Assembly (NCBI GenBank): GCA_963555705.1
Contig: OY743168.1
Location: 24,062,139 to 24,126,138, forward strand
Reading direction: 5' to 3'
Length of the DNA stretch: 64,000 nt
Source: Ligustrum vulgare
Lineage: Eukaryota > Streptophyta > Magnoliopsida > Lamiales > Oleaceae
Numbering within the stretch: the stretch's first letter is position 1; the number at the start of each line of letters is the position of its first letter. The translations under genes were made by a program, and so were the position numbers. Positions 49,776 to 62,900 of this stretch are shown piece by piece. Under the pieces are notes generated by a model. That model was given only the letters and a program-made list of their open reading frames with translations. It had not been told where the DNA came from and ran no database searches.

Positions 49776-51089
49776 TGTTCTTCCGCCTACAATCGTTCAA
49801 GAAAGCAGTTGCTCCTCACCGTCTGCTAAAGGCCCCAGGTTTCATGACAGATACAAAAATCCAAGAAAAATCAGGTATGTGATTTCAAAGTTATTTTCAT
49901 AATATTTTCTAGATTCTTTTTATAATCAACTTGAATTTTATGTGGTTTTTCTTCTTTTACTTGAAGATCTGAGGCTTAGCAAATATGTAGACCAGTAGAA
50001 ACACACTTGGTGCAGTTAATGAAGATGTTTTGCAGTGGGTAGTTACGAGAAGAAGAAACAACGAAAGCCACGGATCTGGAAAGAAGGAAGATCTTCAAAA
50101 ATCCCATATAACGATCATTCTGCTCTTCCACTGCCCACTGTTTTCTGATAATGACTTCTTCACCACCACCTTCGTGGCCTCGGGCTCCACCTAATCCGTC
50201 TCAAAGCCGCCTTCACTGCATAACCCCAAACCCCTCAGTCAAATACCCTCACATGGCCACAGGACGGACCTCTAACCTTATCTTCATGGCCAATTTTTTT
50301 TTCATGGGTTATCGTTTGTTTTAGATGGATTTGAATTTTATGCTAAATTTGAGATTCCTAATGATTTTTTTCGAATATTTATGATAAATTGCAGGAAGAT
50401 GAAATTTTACAGGGAAAAAAGGAATATCATCGGCAACTATAGGTTCCTCTCTCTCTCTCTCTCTCTCCCTCTCCTTCCTTCATTATAAACCATGGCCATT
50501 TTAACTGTATATACATAATTTGGATATATTGCTAAGTACTGGCTTTTATAATTTTATTTTATTACAAACAATTTTTATCGAAAGTCATTAGTGATTGCAT
50601 TTATGTTGTCGTATTCTTTCACTTCCCTTTATCAATGTTTAGGCAATAGTCTATTGTTTATCTTGCTTAGCATTAGTAACACTATTTGCTTAAATTGCTG
50701 CATTTTCCCTCTGCTAAACTGGAACCTTCAATATGAGTGCTCTTTGTGCATTCATTTTTCCTCAATTACAAGGTTTCTGTCTTTTAACTCTCCCACTGAT
50801 TCTCAATATGCTTCTATTGAATGGTTTGGAATTGTCCAGAATTGCTTCATTAACAATGAACTGAAGGTATTTTGAGAGAATTTTTTAGACTTTTTTCTTT
50901 ACAGTTCAGTACAATATTAAGATAGATGCATAATATTCATGTTTCTGGGAGTAATATCCCATCACCTCTTCAAAATTTTGCAGTGCTGAGATCAAGGTAC
51001 TCATTGAAGAAAGTGCTATTAGAGATGTACCAAATTTCGCAATAGTTTCTCTGCCATTTCTTTTCATCCTGACTTCACTAACATATTAG
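49776..51089. other. Helitron 2 cargo without recognised gene
   Basis: The stretch has a leader-like look: a Ser/Pro-coding fragment near 50150-50230, a (CT)n run near 50450-50470, and T-rich intron-like DNA. It may be the 5' part of the gene whose exon appears at 51090, but no frame is convincing. Confidence 0.35.
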
Positions 51090-51182
51090 AGGCTGGAGAA
51101 TACTGATGATATGTTCGACTCGAAAACTATTCAAAGAATGGAACTTTTGGTGCTTTCTGTACTCAACTGGAGGATGAACTTG
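51090..51182 (+). pseudogene. D-type cyclin exon fragment carried by Helitron 2
   Basis: After an AG acceptor-like end, the frame reads RLENTDDMFDSKTIQRMELL and VLSVLNWRMNL. The KTIQRMELLVLS.LNWRM block is characteristic of the cyclin box of plant CYCD proteins, which bind CDKA and target retinoblastoma-related protein. Only about 31 codons are kept and the next sequence is unrelated, so it is a captured gene fragment. Confidence 0.7.
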
Positions 51183-51288
51183 TGGTTTTTCCTTTTTATT
51201 CCCCCTATCCCCGAGAGAAAGGGAGTCATCCACTTTTACTCAAATATTCCAATCATCATCTAGCATTGTGCTTCACTCTCATTCTTCT

Positions 51289-54186
51289 TGTAGCGACCGG
51301 GAAATTTTCAAACTTAAAAGACTTGTTTTACCAAACTTGTCGCTACGACTCTCCAACCTTAACGGTTATTATTCAAAACTAACGCTCTCGTCTAGTCATA
51401 TTAATTATTTTAAGATTTTAAGAAAGAAGAAATTTTGAAGTGTCCAATTATTTTAGATCAAGAAAATTTTAAATTTCGAGGACAAAATTATTTTAAGGTG
51501 GTAGGGTTGTAGCGACCGAGAATTTTCTATGACTTATTTAAATAAATATTTTTTTAAAAATGTGTCGCTACAACTTTGTCCATTTATTCTAAAACACGTG
51601 TTCGTCTAGCCAACGAAGTAAAATTTTATTTTAAATTTATCTTAATCAAATTCCAGTCCAATTAAAGTGAATCATTTTCAGTATTTATCCTTAAGTCCAG
51701 ATTTCAATTTTTACATAGATTATCCAAATTATTCTGATTTTATGTCCAAGTTCGTTATTTAATTTAAAGTCAAATCTTATCAAAAAGATTCTAAGATCAT
51801 TTTTTTATGTTGTCCAATTTTCAAATTTTATTTGGATTCAAATTATTTTAAGTCCAAATTTCAACTATTTTAATCAAATCCAACATCTCGAGCCCAAATG
51901 TTTTATCGATCATTCAAGCCCTTTTAAAAACCCAATAAGTCATTCTTGGCCCAACTAAATCAACAACTCATTTTCCAAGTATTTCCTTACACAACCATAT
52001 TTACTTTCCAAAAATTCTCACAATTTTCCATAAACCAAGATTTAACCTAAACTACCATGTTTAACACCTAAATCAACTATTAATTAGATCCCTATCCCTT
52101 GCATTCACGACATTGTTTTTCAAAGTTCAATTTCCGAAGTATGTTTTCTGCCTTCAACCACTAACGAGCCACAATTCATTCCCCAATCCCAAAAGTCCAT
52201 AGCCGAGTCTCCAATACCACTGCGAAACTCTCCTCACCACAGCCAAACGGTCGCCCAAATTCACCAACCCATGACACGGTTAATGTATTTTTCCTAGGCT
52301 GCCCATCACCGGAGCAACCAACACCAATCAGCCACCCAACCACCACCTCAAAACGGCGACCATCATCATTGCCGGAAGGTAACCAATCGAACCAAGAAAC
52401 AACCCAGCCGCCATAACCAACTCCACGGCCAAACGCCTACTGCCACAGACCCAAGCACCATCACCACGAAATCACCCCTGCCCAACTCCAAATCCCCAGC
52501 AATCATCCAAAATCGAACCCAAACCAGGAAAAACCTCAATCACCTGCAATACCACCATCACAACCGAACCACCACTGCGTCGAAATCGCCACTGCCTCAC
52601 CCAAAAGCCACAATCAAATTTCCCCAAATCAAAACCCAAAACCAAGAAATAAAACCTGAACCAAATACCTTACCTTCGACCGCCGTCTGGTTGGCCGGAA
52701 ATTTTCCGGAGTCACAACTCAAAAACTCGCGACCTCCTACCCTCGGTTTGCCTCTACTTTCACACCCAAACGCGCCCTAATCCCACTGCACCTTACACCG
52801 ATGCCACCGTCGTGTGGTGGCACTATCGTCGCCAGCGCGCCGGCATCTTGGACCGGCGATGAGCCGTTGGCCGTCGCCATCTCTCGGGCTCTCTCTCTTC
52901 GGTTGCTGAATGAGAGAGATAAAGGATTTGGAATTAAATTATGTTTATATTTTTTCAAAATTAATGTTTATTCCCCCAACTTTTTAAAGTTATTCAATTC
53001 AGTCCCTAGTCTTATTTTGTTTTAAAGATCAGTCCCTGTAGTTTTAAATATTTAAAATCTTACTTTAAATTTCAAAAGTTATCTATTTCAGCCCCCAAGT
53101 TTGAAAAGTTATTCAATTCAGTCCCTTTTGGTTTCAAATCATCAATTTTAGCCCTTAAGTTTTAAATGAGTTTTAATCAGCCCTTTCATTTTGAAAATCA
53201 ATTATTTCAGCCCTATAGTTTAATATTCGTTTTGAGTTTCAACCCAACTTTCAAAGTATTCATTTTAGTCCATCAACTTTCAAAATACTCGTTTTAGTCT
53301 CTCAACTTTCAAAAGTATTCATTTTAGACCCCAAGTTTTAAAGTAATCATTTCAGTCCTCAAATTGTTATAAACTATAAATTTCTAAAGAAAAATTTAAC
53401 ATATGGGCTAGACGAGGCGCTTTGACATTTAGAAGAACAACGTGAACTTTCTTGCTCAACTTTCAGACTCGTGATTTGAGGTAGACTCGCCCCCATTAAT
53501 TAGTTTAAATTATAATTGCATGTCTTATGTGAAATTACGTGATTTACATGCTTTGATGCATGAGACGAGAAAAGAATATCTCTTATGAGATAAATGAGAA
53601 ATGATGATGTTATGCATAACTTATGTGCCTTAAGTGCACGAGACGAGACTACCCACACCCTATGATTTTACGAGCCTTGGTTTTGAAAATAAAATAGCCC
53701 AAGAATATGATGATGATGTCACTATATGATTGCATAATTACGTGTTCAATTATTCTGTAAATTAATTATTGGCGATGAGTCTACTGAGTATTTTTCGAAA
53801 TACTCATTCCATTATTTTAACAGTTTTTGCAGATCTCGGAGAAGGCGGCGAATGAAATGGGAGCGGTGGCAAATTAAATAAATGATGATGTTATTAGACA
53901 ATTTTACGAATGTTACTCGTTAAATTATTTATCGTTAATTTCATTTAAATAATTGAGACACAAGTTTTATGAATTGTTTTATATTTAAATTATAAACTTA
54001 TTTTATTATGTTACGTTCAAGTTATTTTTCCATGTTTAAACTATTTTGACAGTTTGAGCCAATTTTTATAAAGTTATGTGAAATGGAATTTCAATTAAAT
54101 TTATTTTCCGCTAAATTATTTTCTTCAAAGTCAATTTTGAGACGAAGGAGTGGCGCACCCGGGTGTTCAGAACCCGGGGCGTTACA
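51289..54186 (+). mobile_element. Ty3/gypsy remnant: partial 5' LTR, pol end and 2.7-kb 3' LTR
   Basis: The element starts TGTAGCGACCGGG at 51289 and ends GGGGCGTTACA at 54186, flanked by the exact duplication CTTCT at 51284-51288 and 54187-54191. At 51495-51506 a purine tract AAGGTGGTAGGG follows a FEDKII-like pol end, and a second TGTAGCGACCG begins at 51508. So 51289 to about 51400 is a cut 5' LTR, about 51400-51507 is internal, and 51508-54186 is the 3' LTR (2679 bp). Each LTR start has TGTAGCGAC or similar opposed to GTCGCTACA. Likely a Tekay/Del-like chromovirus. Confidence 0.8.
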
Positions 54187-54191
54187 CTTCT

Positions 54192-55196
54192 TTAGTTCCC
54201 CCCTCCGTGGTCTCTTTCTGTAGCATAAGCAATATTGTTTATGTGTCCTAAACTTCTTGCCAAAATGCTTTTCAAGGGACATGTGCATTCATTAACTTGA
54301 TGGCTTTGTCCTGGCATCTGGCTTTGTAAGTTATAACTTTAGAATCTAAAGCCTTTAGGTTATGTAGAACAGATAAAAAGTATAAGCAATGCTACTTCAA
54401 TATTACTAGGAATAAAAATAAAGAAATAATGCAATCACTATAGAGGAATCAATTCTCAAAAAGTGATTATTTTAGGTATTTATGTTTTGTCTATTAACAA
54501 GAAACAAGGAATTGAAGATTCAATGCAATTAGAACAAATTGGATGAAATCAATAAATTCTACAAGAAGCTATTCGTTGGAAAGTTGGTATAAATTGGTCT
54601 TTAGATTATTCTTGAAGTTATTTTTAACTTTGGACCAATAGATAACTATTGATTCAAAAATCAACAACTGTAACATATGAGCATTTATAGGTCATTTGCT
54701 AACAAATCAAGATTATGAATTTATCAAGAATATGTTTTTCTGCTTTTCCAATTTTTGTTTGGTTTTTATTTAGCGTAAATCTGTTAATAAGTGTTTAATT
54801 TGTATCAAGATCGATTTGTTAACCTTAACAATGAAATGCCTGAATATTAGCACACTTCCCCAAATTTAGTTGATTTTATGGGATTTTTTAGAACAAATAT
54901 ATGCTTATATTTTAATGTTGAGTGGTGTCGAGATTGATTTCTCTGAACATTAATGTTGCACTTGTGGAATTATTGCTTAAAGTGTGGTTTTTATTTGTTG
55001 GCTTTAATTTCGCTAAATCTTTAAATTAGATATGATATTCAAATTATTTACCTATTTTAAAGTGTAATATTGGAACTTGAAAATCCAACTAGAAATGTTA
55101 AATCAATAAGCTTGGGTAACTAAAATTTGATCTTGATATGTTTAGGAGATTCTCATTTAATTGATCCATTGTTTTTTTATTTATTAATCAGGTGAT
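54192..55196. other. Helitron 2 interior, no gene seen
   Basis: AT-rich DNA without a credible frame, resuming the sequence interrupted at 51288. Confidence 0.4.
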
Positions 55197-55199
55197 TTA

Positions 55200-55374
55200 G
55201 CCTCCGTTTGGTAACACTGTTTCATTTATAAACTTGTTTATTTATGATTTCGAGGTAAAAGTAATGATTGAAAATTGGAGAGAGAAAATGTGTGTGGTTA
55301 AAAAATGATTTGGAAAATTGTGTTGTTTATAAACATGTTTATAAACAAAAAAAAATTGGTTACCAAACAGAGGC
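55200..55374. mobile_element. Tourist-type MITE (175 bp) with TTA duplication
   Basis: It begins GCCTCCGTTTGGTAAC and ends GTTACCAAACAGAGGC, near-perfect inverted repeats, flanked by TTA at 55197-55199 and 55375-55377. The inside is non-coding. Related decayed copies lie at 22137 and 38920 in this window. Confidence 0.85.
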
Positions 55375-56037
55375 TTAGTTGATTTTATGTGATTTTTTAA
55401 AGTGAATATGCTTATATTTTGATGTTCAATAATGTCAAGAATGATTTTAATATTGTTAAATCTTTTCCTTCAATTCCGGTAGTTAATGTTTACTTTCAAT
55501 TCCGATAGTATAGTGTTGTTCAGTATTATTTTGAACCACGAAATTAGAACTCTATGAACCCAGTTAAATTTTCATTTTACTTGAAATGTAAATTTCTCAA
55601 GTGAGAAAACACTATTATTTGTTTGGATTTATATTAAGAGTTTGATTGAGCTATATTTTTTGAGAAAATTAAATTTATAATTGTGATTTTTTGGAGATTG
55701 TGGTTAAAAAGTAAGATTTTTTTAATGAATTTACATGTGAAATTAAAATAAGTTTGGAAAAAGATGAGATTTGTAATAATGAGTTTTAAGCTTGAGCTAA
55801 ATTATTTCTTTTCATTTTCCATTACTAATAGGCCATGGATGAATCCTTTAATTTCATAGACAAATATTAAGTTTACAATTATGAAGCAGATTGAGATAAT
55901 AAATCTTTGAGAATAAATTTGGAATATTGTTGATTATATACTATTTATGTTATAGTCTTATGATTGTCTTGTTAGTTATTGTAATATAATATTCTTTTTT
56001 ATATCTAATATCGTGCATCGCATGATGGTAGAACTAG

Positions 56038-56975
56038 TATTGAGAAAATAAGCATAGTTGATGAAAAAAAAAAAAAAAAAAGAAATAGAGAAAAAAAGGA
56101 CACTAATAACAACAACAAAATTATAAATCATTTGGTTGATAGAAATCGATGGCAACAAAAGATGCGATGTGGGATTAAAAAATCTCTACGAGTCGATGAT
56201 GTAGTAGAAAAAATAGGGGGGGGGAGAGAGGATTTTGAGCACCAACGTTAATTTTCACAAGCAAACTCTCGCCTATCGAGTGAAATTAGTGTTTATACAA
56301 GAATTTGAATCAGAGCATATTTTATGAAAATCACACAAATTTAACGAAGTTTGTAATAGTTTCCATATTGAAAATTTATTACAACAATAATAGAAGGTAC
56401 AAAATGTCTAATTAAACCAAACCATAAAGACAAAATATATTATCACCACAAATCCTACTCGATACATCGAATTATTTTATCACCACTAATAAAATATCAT
56501 TTTTATAAATACACTACAACACATATACAAGTATACCATTTATCTAATTATATACCAAAAATAAAAATGATAAACCTCAGATTACTTGGGGTGCGGCGGC
56601 TCAGTATTGTGGTGGTGGTGGTGGAGTATAAGCGGATCTTGAAATGACTGAGAACGGAGGAAGAAAAGTTGCGTTGGATCCACACTGGCTCTGGTGCAAA
56701 AATTGCAGCCCATTTCATTTCCCAATATCCACACCCTTTTTCTGTTGAAAAATTACAGTGTTGTTTCTGCAGAATCTGAAATTGGTGCCATTAAACTCTC
56801 GGAATCTCAGAAAATAAAAAACTCTCGAATTTAAGAATAGAAAATCAACATTGCTCTGGGAATTGTGGGTGTGCATTTAACCAGATTATTGAGTGATTTT
56901 GAGATGGGCTTTGAAGTGTGGTTTTGAGAGGAAAATATATATTGGATTCCCAGATATGAAATAGAAATATCTTTA
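56038..56975. other. Sequence between Helitron 2 and Helitron 4
   Basis: A T/A-rich stretch, a GGGGGGGG run near 56217 and a GGT-rich tract near 56605-56630. No gene was seen. Confidence 0.4.
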
Positions 56976-59684
56976 TCTTATCTTATTACTATTATAAAGG
57001 AGGATAGTCCTCAAAGTTTTCCCTCCCAAGTTTTCCCCCAAAATGTTATTTATCAATAAAAAAAAATCTTATTATCTTATCAATAAAAACTCCCACTCAA
57101 ATTCCCGCTCACAAATCCCGCCTAAGAAAAAATGTAGTCCGAATGTGTTAAAAAATTGGAGGGATTAATTAATTTGAAATTTGAAATTGAAATTTGTTTG
57201 AGGCAATTGACTAGACAGAAGATGTGGTTTTCACGCAACCAATTTCAGTACTTTTCACGCTGCTTTTCACGCAACCATTGTCATTGCTTTTCACGCAACC
57301 TCTTTCTCTCTCTCGATAATAACATCCGACTTTCTCTGCACAATCAACCTTTCAATCCCTAATTTCTACTCGCTCTTCTGTTTCCAACTCCAGCAATTCT
57401 TCAACCTTCGAAGCTCAGCCATCGACATCCGCTTCCTCTGCACATTCAACATTTTCAATCCCTAATTTCTACTCGCTTTTCTGTTTCAACCTCCAGCAGT
57501 GCTTCAACCTTCAGAGTTCGACCATCGACAACGCATAGAGTCATATACGTGTCTCTGTGTTAACTGGAATGTAAATATGCTACAAATTGAAGCCCATTTC
57601 CGGCGAGCCCTCTGGACAGCATCAACTGCTGCTGAAGCATCAAGTCCTTAGCCGCGCCGCTTCTGATCTGGTTCTGCCTCAGCTTTGAAACCAACTGCGC
57701 CGACTCGAAGGCTTAAGGTACGATTCTGATATTTTTATTTTCAATTTCAAAGAAGCAGAATTTTAAACTGAGATTCATCTTTGTTACCCATATTTCTCAC
57801 TCTCTATACATCTGACTTTTCTTCTTGATTTGCCCTTGAATCAATTTCGAAAACCCTCTACTGTAATTCTTTCGAATGCCGTCTTTATGATGATTTTGGA
57901 TTTATGATTTTGGGTTCTAACATTCTGACCTGGAAAAAAATGGAGAGATTGAAAAGATTGCAGGCCATTTTCACCCTCCACCTATCTGTTAATTTAACAT
58001 ATCAGACCTCTGGTAGAAGAACAAGTACTGGCCATTAATGTAAACCTTTATCTCGAGCTGGATTAACATATGTAGCACAAATATGCAGCTAAATCATAAC
58101 TTAGGACTACAATCCATCGGCTTTTGTTCTTATCCTTCCTTAATCTATTGTTTGGTTTCAGTCCAGTATTTTGATGGTGGCTCTATAGAGTCAGCTGCAA
58201 GCACTTCTGCTTCTCATTGCAAGCTTCTGAATCATGGTAAATTATCTTAATCTCAACTTATTAATTTTGGGATACATTTCAATTTTTAACCAGTGTTCAA
58301 ACTCCTGCATTTATGATGATTTTGGATTTATGTATGAACAAAGAGACCAAAAGAGAGAATCACAGATTGCCCTAAGTTCAAAGTTCATATATTTTTTTAA
58401 AAGTTTAAATGCTTGATGAATTAGAAAGATGTTTGTCCAGTTTTTAAGAAGCTTACTTTTACAAGAGAAATCATGATAATGTCTTTCTTCTGTGAATTTT
58501 CAAGATAAATTTTCAAGATAAGTTTAATTTTGGAATTATGGTTCACTGGCATTCTAAAAAAAAAAAAAAAAAAAACTTAAATCATCAATGCTCCAGACGT
58601 TTACTCTTTTCTTCCCTTTTGCTTATTTATATTGCTGTAAATTTCAGATACTGAGAATTACAGTGCCTCAAGATTGATGAAGCTTATAGGATTTTGGAAG
58701 AAAATTTTGAAGAAGAAAATTTTGTTCCCGACATTTTCATGTTTGACAGGAGCAAAATATTTGGCTACTTAGCCAAGATAATTTTCTTTGTACAGCTCCA
58801 TGGAAATTGTTTTATTTTAATTGTGTGAATAATCTCCTAAATGATGCATCTCTAAATTTGGATGTAGGTTTGAGGGAATTAGCAATGGCAATTTGGGATT
58901 ATTGGTGAAAGGAAAGTGGTGGATTCGAAGTGTGGCAGAGAAGGGGATTTTGAGGTGTTTTTCATTTTTTTTTCTTGCTTGGAGATGATGATAGGATATT
59001 TATAATTTTTAGTTATCATATATGAAGTTGATGATGTATGGAGATTTGAGATTGAACGAGGATCAATTTAAGCATATTGAAGCAATAGCCCAAAAAGAGG
59101 TTGACCTGTAAATGCTTCTGCTTAAGGGGTTTAAAAACATACCACCATACATGTTCTTCTTCTATCTATATGTGCAATGACTTATACTCTGCTAGACTAA
59201 TTAGTTTCTTGCATATAATTGAAGGAGATAACAACCAGTGCAGCTGCATTCACCCGAGCAACTGTTGTAAATATTCAATAGTTGAGTGGCAGGAGAAGAT
59301 AGATGAGATTTTCTACCCTGAAATCTCATCTTTCTTGATGCTTATCAAGGTCATGACTATTAAACCTTTATCTTTATTTTCTATATAATATTTATGAAAT
59401 GACATGTCATTTATCTTTTTTGCACTTTGTACACAGATAGGTCATTCGACGGTTTAAAACTTGAATTATGCATTAAATGAGGTGCCTTTTTTCAACAGAG
59501 CAGCTTTTAATTTCAAATTTGTGTCAGCCTCTGTCCATGAATCCATTTTTTCTTGCAAAAGTGAGATTCTGATTTCCCCCAACCAATTCTCCTTCTTGCC
59601 CAAACTCCTCCTTGAATCAGCCCTCCAGGCTCGACCGCCGTCCGCCAGTGGGGGCGCAGGCGCACATCACTAAATCTGAGATTC

Positions 59685-60110
59685 TGAAGCAGTAACACAA
59701 ACTAGAAGCCGAGCGACCTTACTTTGCCAAACAGAGGTTAAACATAAGTTCAAACAATGGCAACCAAGGGCACTCCATCATAACGGAGATAGCCTTTGAC
59801 TTCTAGACGGAATATTACGTCTTCAAGCGCCGTAATGACGGTAAGTTCATCGAAATGATTTTTTTGTTCAGTTACCAGATCTGAAGCTTGCTGTGATCAT
59901 TTCTATTTATTTAATTAGACTATTTACTACATATTTTTCTAAAGGTTTTATATTATTGGGAATTAAAAGGCAGAACGTGTAGGTACTTTGAGGCAGAATG
60001 CAAGAGGCTGGGCATGTTACTCCAAAGTTGTCTTGCTGAAAATCAAGCGTTAAGCCTTTCCTTGCTGACCTTTGGTGCACGTTTCTAAAGTGTGAAAAGA
60101 TTTATTATTT
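59685..60110 (+). pseudogene. Unidentified exon-like fragments in Helitron 3
   Basis: One frame near 59700-59835 reads KLEAERPYFAKQR and GNQGHSIITEIAFDF, with a stop inside, and ends at a GTAAG donor-like site. Another near 59980-60060 reads YFEAECKRLGMLLQSCLAEN, helical and zipper-like. Neither family was recognised. They look like captured exons because they are short, stop-bearing and bordered by splice-like words. Confidence 0.35.
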
Positions 60111-61373
60111 TGTGAAAGACGAGAACTGAGGTATTTGTTCTTCGATCAGCTTCTATGCTTATGAACGCTACAAGAATGTGAGTTCTATAAGATTAGGTAT
60201 TTTTAATTTATTTCTGAAATATTTATTTGATTAGGTTTAAGTGACTGCTCAATGAAATGTATTTTGTTTAGGATAAGGAAAGCTTAATAACTGAACTGAG
60301 GAAAGAGTTACGACTGTCAAATTAAGAGCACATGGAGCTTCTAGGTAGAGTTAATGCTGATGAAACTGTTTGAAGAATAAGGTACTTTTAAATTTAGTAG
60401 AATTCAATGTGTTGATTTTAGGTTCTAAATAAGTTTGTAATTTTTGCAATTAAATGTACATAAAGCTTTTGTTTTTCATTAGTTGATTTTATGTTCATCT
60501 TTTTGCTAATGCCTTGACTGAGTAACTAAGTGTTGCAATGGCTGAGCAAGAGGAAGATGATGAGGAAAATGCTTGAGTAAGCAAGAAAGTAGGACCTACA
60601 CCTTCAGCTAAGCTTGATGTGCCGAGACAGTTGGCCAGGAGCCCGATGGAAGTGATTCTGATGAATATGATGATTCAATATAGTGGAGTGCTATTTGGAA
60701 AAATTTTGACATGTTAAAATAAAATCCAGTGAGTCAATCAAATGAGTACTATGATAATATACTAGAGTTTGTGATTGGGTCAATCAAATTAATAAATTTC
60801 TTGAGGTTTGGCAGTCAGACTGGGAATTGGTTGTTCAGTATTTTGCTAATTTTACTGTAAGTTCAACCTTTTTATATGGGGTTTTATATGGTCATGCATA
60901 TTTGGCTGGCAATGCCAAACACAATAAATGAAGTTAATCTTGATTCATCGGGTAGTTAACTTTGCTCTTTGAAATATTTTTGGGTTGTTTTCCAATCCAA
61001 GGTTTATAATCTATTGCACTTCACATGTGAGTATATTTAGGATTGGTATATACGTTAATGGAAATTATTTTTTTCCAATTTTCGCTTGCAAAATAGTGTG
61101 CTGGAGACTCCTCCAAAGAAACTCTCCCAAAGCAACCTTCTGTTGCAATTGGGAAGGATCTGGAAGCTGCTAGGATGACAGCAGGTGAAAATTGAAACTT
61201 AAATCTTGAATGCAATTCATTATTTCCTAGAACCAATTTATTACCTCCTCACTTTCACTTATGCAAAGATATCCAGTTTTTGACTTCCATTTCCATTCCT
61301 TAATGAATCTCTCTTTTTCGTGTACTTTTCCTTTTATGTTATTAATTACTTAATGATTGTATATCATTATCAG

Positions 61374-61460
61374 CCAGAAGAAGTAGAACGCTATTGGTTT
61401 GCGTTTGTTCTCTACTCTGTGAAAAGGCTGAGTGACGGAGAGAAGCTGATAAATTGAATG
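61374..61460 (+). pseudogene. Retinoblastoma-related (RBR) exon fragment in Helitron 3
   Basis: After CAG at 61371-61373 the frame reads PEEVERYWFAFVLYSVKRLS and then DGEKLIN before a TGA. The ERYWFAFVLYSVKRLS block fits the N-terminal region of plant retinoblastoma-related proteins, which repress E2F and are controlled by CYCD-CDKA. Only about 27 codons remain. It is a captured, non-functional fragment. Confidence 0.65.
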
Positions 61461-61925
61461 GAGAAAGTGGAGAAAATGGATTTACTTTATGCCATATACT
61501 AAGAAAAGTTAGAGAAATACTAAAGTTAACCTACCAGCCCCACCTTGACATTTGAATCATCCATGTTTAGCATATCTAAATGGGCCTCCTTGCTTGAACC
61601 TTTTTTTTTAAAAAAATTTTGGTACATTATGTAAAATTATAATCGTGCTTCTAGAAATATTAAGACTGGTATCATTTACTTCCATTTTAGGAGATTTTTT
61701 CTCTTCACCTAAGATGAAAAAGAGAAAAGCCCCCTTTTTGGACATTCATGATTTATTTTATTATAGTTTATTTCTATAGATTATTGAAATGTTTAATGTA
61801 CATGAAAATAAGATTTTGTGTACAATTTGAAATGCTTATATTCATATTATTGATTCTCTAATTCACAGTTGATGGTTTTGGACATTTACTATAGTTTATT
61901 TTCATAATTTGCTCCATTTTTTTGT

Positions 61926-62900
61926 AGGATGTAAATAGAAGGTTAACTGCTATGGATGGAAAAAGAATGTTTGCATTAGCAGCTGCTGCATCACAAAAAG
62001 AAGTTGACAAAATGTAGGTTAGGATTTTTTTTTAAGATGATAATTGAAAAAGAAAAGGCAGTATTCAATATATTTGGAGCATAATTTGGGTTGAAATGTC
62101 TATTTTATTCTCTAGAAAAGATGCTTGAAACCCTTGAAAAGATGCTTTCTAGGCACAGGTACTGCATCTCTGTATAATCTATGTCAATCCTCTCTTATGT
62201 TAAATATTGTGTTTCAGTTTGTGGATTGAAGTAGTGTTTATAAGACCGTTGCTTTAAGGAAGTTTGATTTGATCTACATTTGGAAGGTTTGGTAGCGACC
62301 TACCCTTCCAAATTTGTTGCAGGTTGAGCAATAATCCAATTAAATCCCGTGATAATATTATATTGAACAATAGGTACTGAGATATGTTATTGTCACTATT
62401 CACTCATGAATGTGTGTTGCAGAAGCTGCTCTTTACATGGGTGTGTTTGGTACCAATAGTGTTGATGAGGTTGTTCATGATTGTCTTAGTATTTTTAACA
62501 AGCAACAGGCATACAATAATCCTGTGTACACTCATGAGAGGGTTCACATACGGACTTCGAAGGCACCTGCAGAAATAAAATATGTGTGGTTAAAAATTAA
62601 TTTGAGAAATTGTATATATTATAATTTTGTTTATACTCACTTCACCGAACATATATTTGTCAATTGCCATAGTTCTTTGTACTTAATTTCTTTTTTTATT
62701 TATTTGATTGTTGATGAACAGTGAATAATGGTATATCAAGGACAGCTCCTCTGCCAATGAAGATTTGGATTGTTGTGAAAATTGATGGATTTCAAACTTC
62801 ACAGAATGTCTGTGAGGATATTGATGCAGCGTTGCTTGATTTTGGGGTTGGGAACTGGGAAGTGAGGCTTGATTAGGGGGTGTAATCAAGTAATTGATAT
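61926..62900 (+). pseudogene. Further exon-like fragments in Helitron 3
   Basis: Short frames include VNRRLTAMDGKRMFALAAAA near 61930-62018, MCVAEAALYMGVFGTNSVDE at 62410 and GISRTAPLPMKIWIVVKIDG near 62735-62870. Stops and AT-rich gaps separate them. I do not recognise them. Confidence 0.3.

Larger units (their letters stand above)
48660..56037 (+). mobile_element. Helitron 2, interrupted at its 5' end by Helitron 1
   Basis: The 3' end at 56037 is CGTGCATCGCATG-type hairpin, then GGTAGAACTAG and T. The 5' end is CCTTA at 48660-48664, continued at 49427 by TTATTATTATAAAGAAGG after the inserted Helitron 1. Bases 49435-49775 closely match the 5' part of Helitron 1, so both belong to one family. 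The interior holds a cyclin-like exon (51090-51182), a gypsy remnant (51289-54186) and a Tourist-type MITE (55200-55374). No Rep/helicase frame is visible, so it is non-autonomous. Confidence 0.75.

Noticed and set aside
57156..57362. 68-residue ORF at the start of Helitron 3
   Set aside because: It covers the TTTTCACGCAACC repeats and has no family resemblance.
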